This document shows positions 50,951 through 60,836 of a stretch of 64,000 nucleotides of DNA, piece after piece. The translations under genes and the position numbers were made by a program. A model generated the notes under the pieces. It did no database searches. It worked only from the letters and a program-made list of their open reading frames with translations, and had not been told where the DNA came from. The first letter of the stretch is position 1; every line of letters starts with the position of its first letter. The DNA comes from Paenibacillus agri (lineage in GTDB: Bacteria; Bacillota; Bacilli; Paenibacillales; Paenibacillaceae), in the NCBI RefSeq assembly GCF_013359945.1, contig NZ_JABWCS010000217.1, positions 124,001 through 188,000 of the forward strand, written 5' to 3'.

Positions 50951-51092
50951 TGCCGTTCCTCCTTCCTTTATGTCACAAGTGGATTAACGATACATGATAC
51001 CCCAAAATGTTAAGATTTATGCTTACACCTCTATAATAATAAGAAAAGCCCCAGTACGGAGCCCTTACAAAGGTTGTTGAGTTCTGTTAAAA

Positions 51093-51133
51093 AAAGACCG
51101 TCCCAACTTTCAACAAGCGGGGACGGTACCTTC
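51093..51133 (-). terminator. terminator of the cold-shock gene
   Basis: The stem (ACCGTCCC / GGGGACGGT) lies directly after the csp stop and is followed by TTTTTTT on the minus strand. Confidence 0.85.
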
Positions 51134-51138
51134 TATTA

Positions 51139-51339
51139 TTACAGTTTTACAACGTTTTCGGCTTGTGGACCACGGTTGCCTTGAACAACGTTGAATTCAA
51201 CGCGTTGGCCTTCGTCCAAAGTTTTGAAGCCTTCGCCAGTGATCGCACTGAAGTGTACGAATACGTCGCTACCGCCTTCAACTTCGATAAATCCGAATCC
51301 TTTTTCAGCGTTGAACCATTTAACTGTACCTGTTTGCAT
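51139..51339 (-). CDS. cold shock protein
   Basis: A 66-residue CspA/CspB-type protein from ATG 51339 (GGAGG upstream). It has both RNA-binding motifs, KGFGFIEV and VFVHFSAI, in the five-stranded OB fold. It binds single-stranded RNA and melts structure at low temperature. The long 5' leader (about 75 bases) from the promoter at 51422-51450 is typical of cold-shock genes. Confidence 0.95.
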   Translation of the reverse strand: MQTGTVKWFNAEKGFGFIEVEGGSDVFVHFSAITGEGFKTLDEGQRVEFNVVQGNRGPQAENVVKL

Positions 51340-51421
51340 GTGTGTAACCTCCACAAATTTAAATTAATATGTTCTTTTTATCTTCAAACAAAGAAAAAAT
51401 TCACACATTGAAAAAGGTTGT

Positions 51422-51450
51422 ATATTACTTAACTTGACAGCCCTTTTCAA
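51422..51450 (-). promoter_or_regulatory. csp promoter
   Basis: On the minus strand TTGAAA (51445-51450) and TAATAT (51422-51427) are 17 bases apart. Confidence 0.65.
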
Positions 51451-51550
51451 CACGAGAATTAGGTATCAAATGTATGATTGTTCTCATAGTACCACACCTT
51501 CGAAGTAAAGGCAAGCTGACCCATCCGAATATCACCGTTTTTTCCCACAA

Positions 51551-51583
51551 AAGGCTGACTTCCCAATGTAAGGGCTGTCAGCC
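51551..51583 (-). terminator. terminator after htrA
   Basis: GGCTGAC and GTCAGCC pair across a 17-base loop on the minus strand and are followed by TTTTG, shortly after the htrA stop. Confidence 0.7.
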
Positions 51584-51629
51584 TGGCTGGTCATGACTGC
51601 TATATCATTATATACCATTTCTGAAGGTT

Positions 51630-52871
51630 TTATTCCTCAGGCTTCTCCAAAAGTTTTACCGATACCTGCTTTAGAACCCCGTTTCTGTAAAAAGTAATCT
51701 GTAATTCATCACCGATCTTAGTGTGATTATACAAATACTTCCGCAGTGAAAGGGTAGACGTAATGGGCTCTCCGTCAAATTTTGTGATAACGTCGTTGAA
51801 CTGGAGTCCCGCAACCTTTGCCGGTCCAACAGCATCAAGTACGACTACACCGTCCTTAACAGCCACAGGCAGATTCAGCTCCTTGCGCTGGTCTTCGGCC
51901 AACGGGACATAAGGATTGTTCAGATCCACCGTGTAGACGCCCAGATAGGATCGTGAGATCTTACCCTTGCTGGTTAGCTCATCTGCCGTCTCCATAACAT
52001 GATTGGTCGGTATGGCAAAGCCAAGCCCTTCTACGCCGGTATCCGAAATTTTCATCGTATTGATCCCGATCACCTTGCCGTTGAGATCAACTAGCGCGCC
52101 ACCACTGTTACCTTCATTGATCGCCGCATCGGTCTGAATGACCTCCTGCTCCCAGTCGTACACACCATCCTGGTTGAGCGACACGGGAATCTTCCGCTCC
52201 GTATAGCTTATAATACCGGAAGTTAGCGTATCACCAAGACCAAGTGGATTGCCGATAGCTATGACGGTCTCCCCAAGACGCAGCTTAGAAGAGTCACCAA
52301 TCTGAGCGATGGTGTTGATGCCCTTAGCATCAATCGACAGCACAGCAATATCGGTTACTTTATCTGCGCCGACCAGCTCCGCTCTGCGGGTCTCCCCAGA
52401 CACCGTAACAATCTCCAGCTTGCCTGCACCCTGAACGACATGGTTATTAGTAATGATGTAGGCCTTATTGGCATCTTTTTTATAAATAACTCCGGAGCCC
52501 AGTGATGACTGATCCAGAATATTCTCTTCCTTGTTGTCTTCCTTATGGTTAACAATGCTCACTACGGCAGGACGAACCATCGCCGCAGCCTGAATAATAC
52601 GATCATAAGGATCGCCACTGCTCGGCGTCACGTTCTCAATGACGGTAGACCCTGCTGCTCTCTCCGGCGCCCAATGCCCGGTCACCAGGCTGAACAGCAA
52701 TACTGCTACCACCGCACTGATTACAGAGCTAAGTGCAGAGATTTGCCATGTTGAGAGACTCCGGCGCGATCTGCTAGTTCGCCAACCCCGTGACAAGCCT
52801 TTGGATTTATCCTGTTCTCTGCTCCGCCGTGGTACCTTCGTTGAATAAAAATCATCATCAAACAATCCCAA
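51630..52871 (-). CDS. htrA: membrane-anchored HtrA-type serine protease
   Basis: A 413-residue protease acting on misfolded proteins outside the membrane. After a basic cytoplasmic start comes one membrane helix (LSSVISAVVAVLLFSLV), then the trypsin-like domain with His144 (NNHVVQG), Asp174 (TDIAVL) and Ser256 (GNSGGALV), and a PDZ domain (about 310-400: VGPAKVAGLQFNDVI). I prefer the TTG at 52871 because GGGGAGAGG lies seven bases before it and GLFDDDFY is a common start of relatives; an ATG at 52988 gives 452 residues. It closes the walRKHIJ neighbourhood, as in Bacillus (yycK). Confidence 0.85.
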   Translation of the reverse strand: MGLFDDDFYSTKVPRRSREQDKSKGLSRGWRTSRSRRSLSTWQISALSSVISAVVAVLLFSLVTGHWAPERAAGSTVIENVTPSSGDPYDRIIQAAAMVRPAVVSIVNHKEDNKEENILDQSSLGSGVIYKKDANKAYIITNNHVVQGAGKLEIVTVSGETRRAELVGADKVTDIAVLSIDAKGINTIAQIGDSSKLRLGETVIAIGNPLGLGDTLTSGIISYTERKIPVSLNQDGVYDWEQEVIQTDAAINEGNSGGALVDLNGKVIGINTMKISDTGVEGLGFAIPTNHVMETADELTSKGKISRSYLGVYTVDLNNPYVPLAEDQRKELNLPVAVKDGVVVLDAVGPAKVAGLQFNDVITKFDGEPITSTLSLRKYLYNHTKIGDELQITFYRNGVLKQVSVKLLEKPEE

Positions 52872-53215
52872 CGGTAATCCTCTCCCCTCTATTGCTACTG
52901 CATTCATACCTGAACGCCAAGCAACACCCGAACGGCTTCGTACTCTTCTAAGACTCCAAAGAGTGCCAAAAGGTTTCACTTTATCCATTCACCCAAATAG
53001 GCGGGTTCCAAGCGTAGGGGTCTCATATTCTTTCAATCAGGGAATATTTTACGACTTAAAAGACTACAATAGTAGAAAGCTCCAATTGCCACTTACGCCT
53101 AAACGCTCTGTATTGATTGTATCACAGGCGGGCACGCTTTCGCGGATTTTCCGCCGTAATTATTCTGCACATTTTTCCCAAACCCCTATCTCATCCCCAA
53201 AGGAGGTGCAAAGAA
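52872..53215. other. divergent promoter region between htrA and the 68-residue gene
   Basis: No gene is seen if htrA starts at 52871. An extended -10 (TGATACAAT, minus strand, about 53116-53124) may serve htrA. A strong AAAGGAGGTG at 53200-53210 serves the rightward gene. Confidence 0.4.
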
Positions 53216-53422
53216 ATGGAATCCTCTTCGATAAGCATGGATTTGGTGCAATTTATGGGTAAGCTCGGTGATTTAAAAGATGAGCATTACCATATGACAC
53301 TTGCCCTCAGCGCCATCATCGAGCTGTTGATCGACAAGGGCCTGATCACCCGTCAGGAACTGGAGCACAAGACGGCCGAACTGGACCAGCTTATGGCTGG
53401 CTCACCATATCCCATGGCGTAG
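53216..53422 (+). CDS. conserved small helical protein convergent with walJ
   Basis: A 68-residue helical protein from ATG 53216 with AAAGGAGG before it; longer frames upstream are unlikely. It reads as two amphipathic helices (LGDLKDEHYHMTLALSAIIE, then LLIDKGLITRQELEHK). No known domain. Its 3' end overlaps the end of walJ by 32 bases on the opposite strand, so the two transcripts are antisense at their ends. Confidence 0.6.
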   Translation: MESSSISMDLVQFMGKLGDLKDEHYHMTLALSAIIELLIDKGLITRQELEHKTAELDQLMAGSPYPMA

Positions 53423-54197
53423 GACGGTCATAATATGTCTCGCACAGCTTGAACTCACTATCCTTGTAGAAGCAGCCCCGGTCCTCCATGGCGCCGCGTA
53501 CAGACATCTTCGCTAGATCCATCATGTTATGATCCAGGCTCAAGTGCGCCAGATAGGTGCGTTTCGTCCGCCCCGTCAGGATCTCACTCAGGGCTGCGCC
53601 CGCAGCTTCGTTAGAGAGGTGGCCCATGTCGCCGAGAATACGGCGTTTGGTGTTCCACGGATAGCGTCCCATCCTCAGCATCTCGATATCATGGTTAGCC
53701 TCTAGCACCAGCACATCAGAATCGGCAATCGCCATCCTTACCTTATCGCTGACATACCCCAGGTCTGTAGCCACGCATAACTTCTCTTTGCCATCATAAA
53801 AGTTGTAGCCCACCGGCTCTGCTGCATCATGAGAGATTGCGAACGACTCTACGCGCAGGCTGCCAAAATCCCTCTGTTGTCCGGTCTCCATAATAATGCG
53901 ATGATGGTCCGGTATTTTCCCGATGCCCTTCTCGATTGCCCTCCAGGTATTGGTGTTGGCGTAGATGGGGAGCTCATATTTGCGGGCCATAGCCCCGAGC
54001 CCCTTGATATGATCAGAATGCTCGTGGGTCACCAGAATTCCGTCTATATCCTGCCCGGTCAGCTCACGCATGCCCAACAGTTCGTCAATCCGCTTCGCGC
54101 TAAGACCCGCATCAATCATCAGCGTCGTCTCCCCATTACGCACCACAGTCACGTTACCTGTAGAACCGCTGGACAATACTGAAAAAGATATCCCCAT
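53391..54197 (-). CDS. walJ: MBL-fold metallo-hydrolase WalJ (YycJ)
   Basis: A 268-residue metallo-beta-lactamase-fold hydrolase with the metal motif THEHSDH (residues 56-62) and later His and Asp ligands (ISHDAAEP; LEANHDI). It begins FSVLSSGSTGNVTVV as in YycJ. The family acts as a nuclease (5' exonuclease, single-strand) tied to cell division and DNA repair. It is the fifth gene of the wal operon, 35 bases after walI. Confidence 0.93.
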   Translation of the reverse strand: MGISFSVLSSGSTGNVTVVRNGETTLMIDAGLSAKRIDELLGMRELTGQDIDGILVTHEHSDHIKGLGAMARKYELPIYANTNTWRAIEKGIGKIPDHHRIIMETGQQRDFGSLRVESFAISHDAAEPVGYNFYDGKEKLCVATDLGYVSDKVRMAIADSDVLVLEANHDIEMLRMGRYPWNTKRRILGDMGHLSNEAAGAALSEILTGRTKRTYLAHLSLDHNMMDLAKMSVRGAMEDRGCFYKDSEFKLCETYYDRPTPWDMVSQP

Positions 54198-54232
54198 GTT
54201 TACTACTCCTTCTATCCTGAAATCACGATATT

Positions 54233-54973
54233 CTAATCTGTTGTTGTCTTGGGACTAATGATGTCCGCACTGATGGCGTCCACATAATAGGACTTGCCAT
54301 TCTCCAGCATGAACCGCCACATCGGGGCAGCCACCTGACTTTCGGAATTGAATAACTCCCCGTAGTAACCAAGTACAATTTCCTTGACTGCCGTGTCCGG
54401 CGGAAAATATTTTTCAATCAGGCTGCTTAGGGCATTGGATGCTGGAAGCACCTTCTGCACATCCTCATTGTTACCGGGCCCTATCTCGATATTGGGGCGG
54501 CGGTACGCTACAATCTTCTGATTATTATAGATCAGCTCCAGCCTGACTCTGAACAGCGGCCACTCCTTTTTCACCAGTGGATGCAGCACGAATTTGCCTG
54601 CTTCGCTCTCCAAGGGATCGAACTGATAATCAGAGATATCCGGAATTTCACTTTGCAGCTCACGACTAAGCTCGGAGAACGTAAAGATCAGCTTACTGTC
54701 TATGGGCCGCTTCAGTGGCACTGGCTGCTCGCTCTGTTCATCCCCGGAGTAACGGTATGTAATCCCAGGGAGCTGCGGCGTTGCCGCCGGGATGGGGCAC
54801 AGAATACGGATTCCCTTCTGCTCCATCACCTGCTGTGTGGTTTCGGAGAGGGAAGTAAAATCCAGATTGGCGCTGACCTGATCGCGCAGGTCAATCCACA
54901 ACTGATAACACAGCAGTAGGTTCAACAGTAAAAAAGCGTAGATCAGCACATTCTTGGCTCTTCCCCAATCCAT
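54233..54973 (-). CDS. walI: WalK regulatory protein WalI (YycI)
   Basis: A 246-residue single-pass membrane protein (VLIYAFLLLNLLLCYQLWI at the N-terminus) with an extracytoplasmic domain. With WalH it binds and restrains the WalK kinase. The end includes the YycI-type motif YYVDAISADIISPK. It lies 25 bases after walH in the operon. Confidence 0.92.
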   Translation of the reverse strand: MDWGRAKNVLIYAFLLLNLLLCYQLWIDLRDQVSANLDFTSLSETTQQVMEQKGIRILCPIPAATPQLPGITYRYSGDEQSEQPVPLKRPIDSKLIFTFSELSRELQSEIPDISDYQFDPLESEAGKFVLHPLVKKEWPLFRVRLELIYNNQKIVAYRRPNIEIGPGNNEDVQKVLPASNALSSLIEKYFPPDTAVKEIVLGYYGELFNSESQVAAPMWRFMLENGKSYYVDAISADIISPKTTTD

Positions 54974-54998
54974 ACCGTTCCTCCTTCATGTGAATAGC

Positions 54999-56321
54999 TT
55001 AATTCAGGGTAAGCACACTGCCGTCACGCAGCGTAACCTTCCATACCGGCACGAGCTGCAGCTTCTCTCCCTTCAGAGAAGGGATGTAGGCCGGCGTTAA
55101 ATCCTGAACCGGCGAGGTCTTGCTGATTTGGGCCAATTGACTAAGCAGCGTCTCACCACCCGATAACTCGGCCACCTTTTTCACCGCCTGACTCTCGTTC
55201 AGATACAATAGCGAACGCTCATAAGAAGAGACGGTGCCCTTCTGCAGCTCCAGATGAATCACGCCGAATTTCAGCTGCGGACGGTTCAGGATCGGGTACG
55301 ATCCGTACGGGTAAGAACCATAATATTGTTGAAAAGATACTCGCCGCTCCTTGCCGCCATCCCCGATAGGCAGTTGATCCTGCGATTCGTCTTCCGCTGC
55401 AGCCAGCCGGTAGGTTCCATTCCAGCCACCATGCTGGTTCACGAAGTCTACGGCTTCCAGCGCATCCTTCGCAGGCGTGCTCTCTCCGGCCGGCAGAGCC
55501 GCCGGATCACTATAGCTCATCCAGTTCTGCTCCTGATCCACCTGGAGACTGCGCTTGCTGTCCGTATAGATCTCCGATCCGTCCTTCTCGCGAATATATC
55601 GCGTGCTGCTAGTATCGAAGAATAGATTACTCTGCATTTGCTCAATCGTATACAGGCCGGAAGGAATCTCGACCTGCACCAGTGACAGCTTGTCTGACGG
55701 CACATAATAATCCCCGTTCGCCGTTGTATACGGCGTCCAGTTCTTGCCGAAGTCCACATGCTGCTGGACGTCCTGCACCGTCAGGTCGGCTTTGGCCGCC
55801 TCATAGACGATATCGCCTCTCGTGCTGAAGAAGATAGCATGCGCCTTGGAATCGTTCTTAACATTGTAGATCCAGATTCGGTTGATACTCTCCCCGGCGA
55901 ACAGGGAGTCGGGCGAAAGCTGCATCACCCGTTGCAGTAACGTTACGGGAATCCCCGCACCGAAGGAAAGCTCGATGCCCGGGTTCTCTTTGCGAATCTT
56001 ATTCCAGTCAAAGTCATCCACCGACCGCCGCTGGAAGCTCTCGAAGGTGCGTCCCTTTATCCGGTTGATAATCAGGTTATAGAACGTTGAACTGGGATAG
56101 AACAACGTGTGCTTGTCCTCGCCCATATGAATAATCATCTTGTCCGGGTAGAGCAGGTTCTCGACCTTTTCTTCTGGCCCCATATTGTCTGTCTTTACAT
56201 ACAAATTCTCTGACATCACCGCTGAGTCGCTGCCCGGCAGGCGATAGATCAGATAATAACTCTCCACAAGACTGCTGAGGACGAGCAGCGCAAGAATCCA
56301 TGTCTTTACTCTTTCCTTCAC
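54999..56321 (-). CDS. walH: WalK regulatory protein WalH (YycH)
   Basis: A 440-residue single-pass membrane protein; helix TWILALLVLSSLVESYYLIY near the start, then a large outer domain of YycH type. Together with WalI it inhibits WalK. The start overlaps the walK stop by four bases (ATGA), showing translational coupling. Family length is about 430-450. Confidence 0.93.
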   Translation of the reverse strand: MKERVKTWILALLVLSSLVESYYLIYRLPGSDSAVMSENLYVKTDNMGPEEKVENLLYPDKMIIHMGEDKHTLFYPSSTFYNLIINRIKGRTFESFQRRSVDDFDWNKIRKENPGIELSFGAGIPVTLLQRVMQLSPDSLFAGESINRIWIYNVKNDSKAHAIFFSTRGDIVYEAAKADLTVQDVQQHVDFGKNWTPYTTANGDYYVPSDKLSLVQVEIPSGLYTIEQMQSNLFFDTSSTRYIREKDGSEIYTDSKRSLQVDQEQNWMSYSDPAALPAGESTPAKDALEAVDFVNQHGGWNGTYRLAAAEDESQDQLPIGDGGKERRVSFQQYYGSYPYGSYPILNRPQLKFGVIHLELQKGTVSSYERSLLYLNESQAVKKVAELSGGETLLSQLAQISKTSPVQDLTPAYIPSLKGEKLQLVPVWKVTLRDGSVLTLN

Positions 56322-58147
56322 GCTTCACTCCCCCTTTGCTCGTCCGGAGGCAGCGTGAAGGTAACCTTCGAGCCTTGGTTAACTTCAGATTGCAAGGAAA
56401 TAGAGCCTCCATGCGCCTTCACAATTTCCCGGGCAATGGAGAGTCCAAGTCCGGTTCCTCCCATGTTGCGTGAGCGGGCCTTGTCTACCCGGTAAAAGCG
56501 TTCAAAAATGCGCTCAATATCCTTCTTTGGAATTCCTATTCCGGAATCTCGCACAGAGATCGATAGCATACCTTCCTCATTCTGCAGGGCTTCCAGCTCA
56601 ATACTGCCGCCCTCAGGCGTGTACTTGAGTGCATTGGACACCAGATTGCCTAGCACCTGATCAATCTGATCACGGTCCAGCCAGGCGGAAGCAGCCTCCC
56701 TGCGCACTCTCGTACTGATATGGATCCGCTTCTGCCGGATCTGGAAGGAGAAGCGGTCCGCCACATCCTCTAGCATCTCGGCCACATCCGTCTGCTGTAT
56801 ACGCAGACGGGCCTCCTTGGAATCGAGCCGCGACAGATGCAGCAGGTCCGTTACCAGCCGGATCATCCGCTCGGTCTCGTTGCGGATGACTCCGACAAAG
56901 CGGGCGGCCAGTTGCGGATCATCCAGCGCGCCATCATCCAGCGCCTCGGCATAGCTTTTGATCGTCGTGAGCGGCGTACGCAGCTCATGCGATACATTCG
57001 CCACGAACTCGCGGCGGGATTCCTCCAGGTTCTCCTGCTCCGTGACATCCTGGAGCACGGCGATCGTTCCCGCGATCCCACCTTCCCGGCGGTGGATCGG
57101 CGTGAAGGTGACCCGCACAATATTGGGGTCACCACCGCCGATTGGCGACAAATGCAGCATGGCCGAGTGTGCATTGTCGCGCGGCAAGGCACCGGCCTGC
57201 TCAGAGTCGAGGCCGAGTAATTCATTCAAGGGCGCGCCCTCCGGGAGCGGCCCTTCGGCGCCCAGCATCAGCGCAGCACGGCGGTTCATCAGGATGACCA
57301 CGCCGGTCTCGTCGGTTGCTACCACGCCATCGCTCATGTTCGTCAGAATAGAGGCCAGCTTCTCCTTCTCTTCCTCATTCTGTGACAGCGCCTCATGCAA
57401 TCGGCCTGTCATATAGTTGAAGGCCTGGCTCAGCTGGCCGATCTCGTCATTGCCAAACACAGGCATTTTCCGATTGAAGCGTCCCTCAGCCACTGCCGTA
57501 GCATGACGAGTCATCTCCTTGATCGGCTGTGTGAACGTATGGGCGATGATAACACCCAGTACCGCCGTAAGGGTCAGTGCCAGTAGCAGCCCGGAGATGA
57601 ATACGCTGTTAATCCGGCTCATCGTGGCATAGAGATCCTTCATATCGGCGGCGATGTAGATAGCGCCAACGACCTTGCCACCGGAAAGTACCGGCTTCGC
57701 TACGACCTTTTTCCGCACATTGTCATCGCCAATAATATATTCCTCATTGTCGCTGATACCTTGAAGGGCACGGCTGACCACGGTCTGCGTATTCCGCTGA
57801 CCTACATAGTCATTCTGTGAAGGGACAGACGTCGTGATAATCTTGCCGCTGGCATCCAGCACCTGTATTTCGGCACCATTAATATAGAGATTGTTCACCA
57901 TGCCGCGCAGGCTCTCTACCGCTGTCTCCTCGTCGATGGTACCGGCCTCACTACCGAACTTGTCGGCAGTCAGAATGGATAGCATCTCCGCTCTCGCCTT
58001 GAGGTCCTTCGTAAAGTTATCGGTCAGTGAATTTTTCATCGAGCTGACAAAATAGACGCCAATCAGTTGCATCGCAATCAGGATCAGCAGGACATAAATG
58101 ATAATGAACTTGGCCTGAATCGTCCGGAAAAAGGACAGTCCTTTCAT
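56318..58147 (-). CDS. walK: cell-wall sensor histidine kinase WalK (YycG)
   Basis: A 609-residue kinase with two membrane helices flanking an extracellular PAS-like domain (about 30-180), then HAMP, an intracellular PAS, HisKA with the phospho-acceptor His387 (VSHELRTPL), and HATPase_c with N box (LGNLVSNALKYT) and G boxes (DSGIGIP, GTGLGLS). It senses lipid II or wall metabolism at the division site and controls autolysins through WalR. It overlaps both walR and walH by four bases. Confidence 0.97.
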   Translation of the reverse strand: MKGLSFFRTIQAKFIIIYVLLILIAMQLIGVYFVSSMKNSLTDNFTKDLKARAEMLSILTADKFGSEAGTIDEETAVESLRGMVNNLYINGAEIQVLDASGKIITTSVPSQNDYVGQRNTQTVVSRALQGISDNEEYIIGDDNVRKKVVAKPVLSGGKVVGAIYIAADMKDLYATMSRINSVFISGLLLALTLTAVLGVIIAHTFTQPIKEMTRHATAVAEGRFNRKMPVFGNDEIGQLSQAFNYMTGRLHEALSQNEEEKEKLASILTNMSDGVVATDETGVVILMNRRAALMLGAEGPLPEGAPLNELLGLDSEQAGALPRDNAHSAMLHLSPIGGGDPNIVRVTFTPIHRREGGIAGTIAVLQDVTEQENLEESRREFVANVSHELRTPLTTIKSYAEALDDGALDDPQLAARFVGVIRNETERMIRLVTDLLHLSRLDSKEARLRIQQTDVAEMLEDVADRFSFQIRQKRIHISTRVRREAASAWLDRDQIDQVLGNLVSNALKYTPEGGSIELEALQNEEGMLSISVRDSGIGIPKKDIERIFERFYRVDKARSRNMGGTGLGLSIAREIVKAHGGSISLQSEVNQGSKVTFTLPPDEQRGSEA

Positions 58148-58881
58148 CCTAACCCTCCGTTTTTGGGGCTATGCATCAAATAGCCAAGACCGCGCCGGGT
58201 AAAGATATATTCCGGTTTGCTGGGATTCTCCTCAATCTTCTCCCGCAGACGCCGGATCGTAACATCCACGGTCCGCACATCGCCGAAGTATTCAAAACCC
58301 CAAACGGCCTGCAGCAAATGCTCCCTGGTCATGACCTTGCCGGCATGGCGGATCATGTAATAGAGTAGTTCATACTCCCGATGCGTTAGATCGAGCGCTT
58401 CTCCATCTTTATAAACCATGTACATATCCGTATCTATAAACAAATCGAAATGGTGAATGCCCTGCTTGGCAACGGGAGACTCATTACTGAGCGTCTCCGC
58501 CGTACTGGGCTTGTGCTGCCGGCGCATCTGTGCCTTGACCCGGGCCAGCAGCTCACGCGTGCTGAACGGCTTCGTTACGTAATCGTCAGCTCCCAGCTCC
58601 AGCCCAAGCACCTTGTCAATCTCCCCGTCCTTGGCTGTGAGCATAATGATCGGAATGTCCAGATGGGCCGAACGTACCTCCCGGCATACATCCATCCCGT
58701 CCTTGCCGGGAAGCATGAGATCCAGCAGCATGAGATCAGGCCGTTTGGACAAAGCCAACTCTACTGCGCTATTTCCATCAAAGGCGCAAATGACCTCATA
58801 GCCTTCTTTTTCAAGATTAAATTTCAAAATATCAGCAATAGGCTGCTCGTCGTCCACCACCAGAATCGTTCCCATCTGCAT
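58144..58881 (-). CDS. walR: response regulator WalR (YycF)
   Basis: A 245-residue OmpR-type regulator. The receiver has acidic residues DDE and phospho-acceptor Asp near 54 (LLDLMLPGKDG). The C-terminal winged helix has REYELLYYMIRHAGKVMTRE and DVRTVDVTIRRLREKIE. It regulates peptidoglycan hydrolases and is essential in Firmicutes. ATG 58881 follows AAAGGTG; a GTG at 58893 is less well placed. First gene of the wal operon. Confidence 0.96.
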   Translation of the reverse strand: MQMGTILVVDDEQPIADILKFNLEKEGYEVICAFDGNSAVELALSKRPDLMLLDLMLPGKDGMDVCREVRSAHLDIPIIMLTAKDGEIDKVLGLELGADDYVTKPFSTRELLARVKAQMRRQHKPSTAETLSNESPVAKQGIHHFDLFIDTDMYMVYKDGEALDLTHREYELLYYMIRHAGKVMTREHLLQAVWGFEYFGDVRTVDVTIRRLREKIEENPSKPEYIFTRRGLGYLMHSPKNGGLG

Positions 58882-58986
58882 ATGCGGCTTCACCTTTCTA
58901 TCTGTACTTGCTTACATTCCTTTATTCTAACATACCTGCCGTGGCCTCACATCCTACCAATTAAGCAGTCTGCACAGGGAAAAACG

Positions 58987-59018
58987 AAGCCGCCCGAAGG
59001 AAGTTTCGGACGGCCTGT
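58987..59018 (-). terminator. terminator after the LysM/M23 gene
   Basis: GCCGTCCGAA and TTCGGGCGGC pair on the minus strand; TTCGTTTTT follows. Confidence 0.85.
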
Positions 59019-59031
59019 TAGAAGATATGAA

Positions 59032-60606
59032 TTATTTCAAATACTTCATAGGATTCAATGCCGATCCGTTCTTGCGGATCTCAAAATGCAGATGCGTGCC
59101 GGTGGAACGTCCTGTACTGCCCATGACGCCGATCTTCGCACCCTGCTCCAGGCGCTGTCCTTGGGATACTGAAATACTGCTCAGATGACCATAGTAGGTC
59201 TCATAGCCGTTGTTGTGATTAATAATCACTACATTGCCATAGCCGCTCTGCACGCCCGCAAAGGAGACTGTACCCGCATCTGAGGCCTTGATGCTCCTGT
59301 TGCCTGACACCAGGTCTACGCCCTTATGGGCACGGCCCCAGCGTTCCCCAAAGCTGCTGGAGATCGTAGCACCGCTGACCGGCCATGCAAACATGCCGGA
59401 TGCTTGCCCGATTACTTTGGTGCCGGATGCTTGCGAGGCCGCTTTAGTGCCGGATGCTTGCATGGCCACCTTGGTCCCCCGGTATACAACTTCCGGGAGT
59501 GAGGCCTTCAGCACCGTCTGGCCTAGCCATTCCTCTCGCACCACAGTTCCATTCTCCTTGGTCAACCGGTACTGCATTTCTTTAAGTCCGGTTTGTCCGG
59601 GACGAACCACCTTACTCTTGCCCGCTTCCAAAAGATCACTTGTACGCACGACCACTTCTGGTTCCGTTACAATCTGCTCGGATACCTTCTCTACCGTCAC
59701 AACGGTAAGTTCGGGCTGAGGCACCGTCAGCTGTAGCTCATCCCCAATCTGTAGTGTCAATTCCTTGACCTCCGGATTGTTGCGGAAAATATCAGCCTGC
59801 GTGATCCCAAACCGCTTGGCGATAGCCGAGATGGTGTCGCCTTCCTGAACCTCATAGAGCAGCGGGGCATCTTTGCCTTCCGTCAGCACCTTGACCGCTT
59901 CTTCTATGTTCAGCACCTTGTTGGGGTCCGCCTTAGTCGGTTCAATCGTCACCTGCTCACGTATCTTGGCCGATTCTACCAGCTCCGGCGAGGATTTGGA
60001 AGCAGTGGATGCTGCTGCCCCGCTCGCTGCTGTCCGCTTCAGCTGGGCGCCTTGTGATCCTTCTGTTTCTGGCACATAATGCTGCTTCACTCCCTGCAGC
60101 ACAGCATTAGCAGTTTCCTGATCCTTGACGATGCCGACAGCCTTGCCGTTCACCATCAGCTGCACACCTACCGCATACGCCTTGAGCATGCCATCCAGCT
60201 TCTTCAGAGTGGCTTCGCTTTCAACCGTTGGCTTGTATGCCCGGTCAGGCTTCGTCGTAATCCCTTCCGTCTGTACAACCATCAGCGCTCCCGGGTACTT
60301 AGTCTGATATTCCTGTCTCTTCTTCTCGAAGAGGACGGACAGCTCCTCCGCATCGCGGATTGTGCCAATTTCCTTGTCATGCAGCATTACCCGGTAAAAG
60401 CTCTCCGTGTTGGCAGTCACATACTTCTTCTCTGCATTGATGCCAATTACGGTGAGAAGCGCCAGACCGGCTGAAGCCATTATCCAGTAGCGCCAACGTC
60501 TTCGAGGCTTCCCTTCTTCATGAACATCCTTCACTCCGGATTCCGCAGGCGTCTCCGCGTTGTTCTGCAGCTTCCCCATCCGGCGTATAAAATTGAATCC
60601 TTTCAT
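59032..60606 (-). CDS. LysM/G5/M23 peptidoglycan endopeptidase
   Basis: A 524-residue enzyme that should cut peptide cross-links of the cell wall. A basic cytoplasmic N-terminus is followed by a helix (WIMASAGLALLTVIGI), a long mixed region, LysM (about 246-292: YEVQEGDTISAIAKRFGI), a G5 domain (about 295-380) and the M23 domain with HKGVDLV and HLHFE as zinc ligands. Three ASGTK-type repeats sit before the M23 domain. ATG 60606 follows AAAGGGAG. It lies next to walR and is a likely WalR target. Confidence 0.92.
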   Translation of the reverse strand: MKGFNFIRRMGKLQNNAETPAESGVKDVHEEGKPRRRWRYWIMASAGLALLTVIGINAEKKYVTANTESFYRVMLHDKEIGTIRDAEELSVLFEKKRQEYQTKYPGALMVVQTEGITTKPDRAYKPTVESEATLKKLDGMLKAYAVGVQLMVNGKAVGIVKDQETANAVLQGVKQHYVPETEGSQGAQLKRTAASGAAASTASKSSPELVESAKIREQVTIEPTKADPNKVLNIEEAVKVLTEGKDAPLLYEVQEGDTISAIAKRFGITQADIFRNNPEVKELTLQIGDELQLTVPQPELTVVTVEKVSEQIVTEPEVVVRTSDLLEAGKSKVVRPGQTGLKEMQYRLTKENGTVVREEWLGQTVLKASLPEVVYRGTKVAMQASGTKAASQASGTKVIGQASGMFAWPVSGATISSSFGERWGRAHKGVDLVSGNRSIKASDAGTVSFAGVQSGYGNVVIINHNNGYETYYGHLSSISVSQGQRLEQGAKIGVMGSTGRSTGTHLHFEIRKNGSALNPMKYLK

Positions 60607-60836
60607 GAAACTCTCCCTTTCAGCTTGCATCTCCATGCCGCAGGTCAGCGGCCAAGCTTAGAATTACGACCCCACATGTATCCTCTGCTGTATATATTTC
60701 TGCTTCTATTGCTGCTTAGATTCGTATGATTATCTCTGGTGATATGGCCTCGAAAAAGGTTACAAAATATTAACCTTATTTAGTCCTTGTCTACTTTAAC
60801 ATAGCCAGCCGAGGATTTTCAACTTTACCGGTATGG

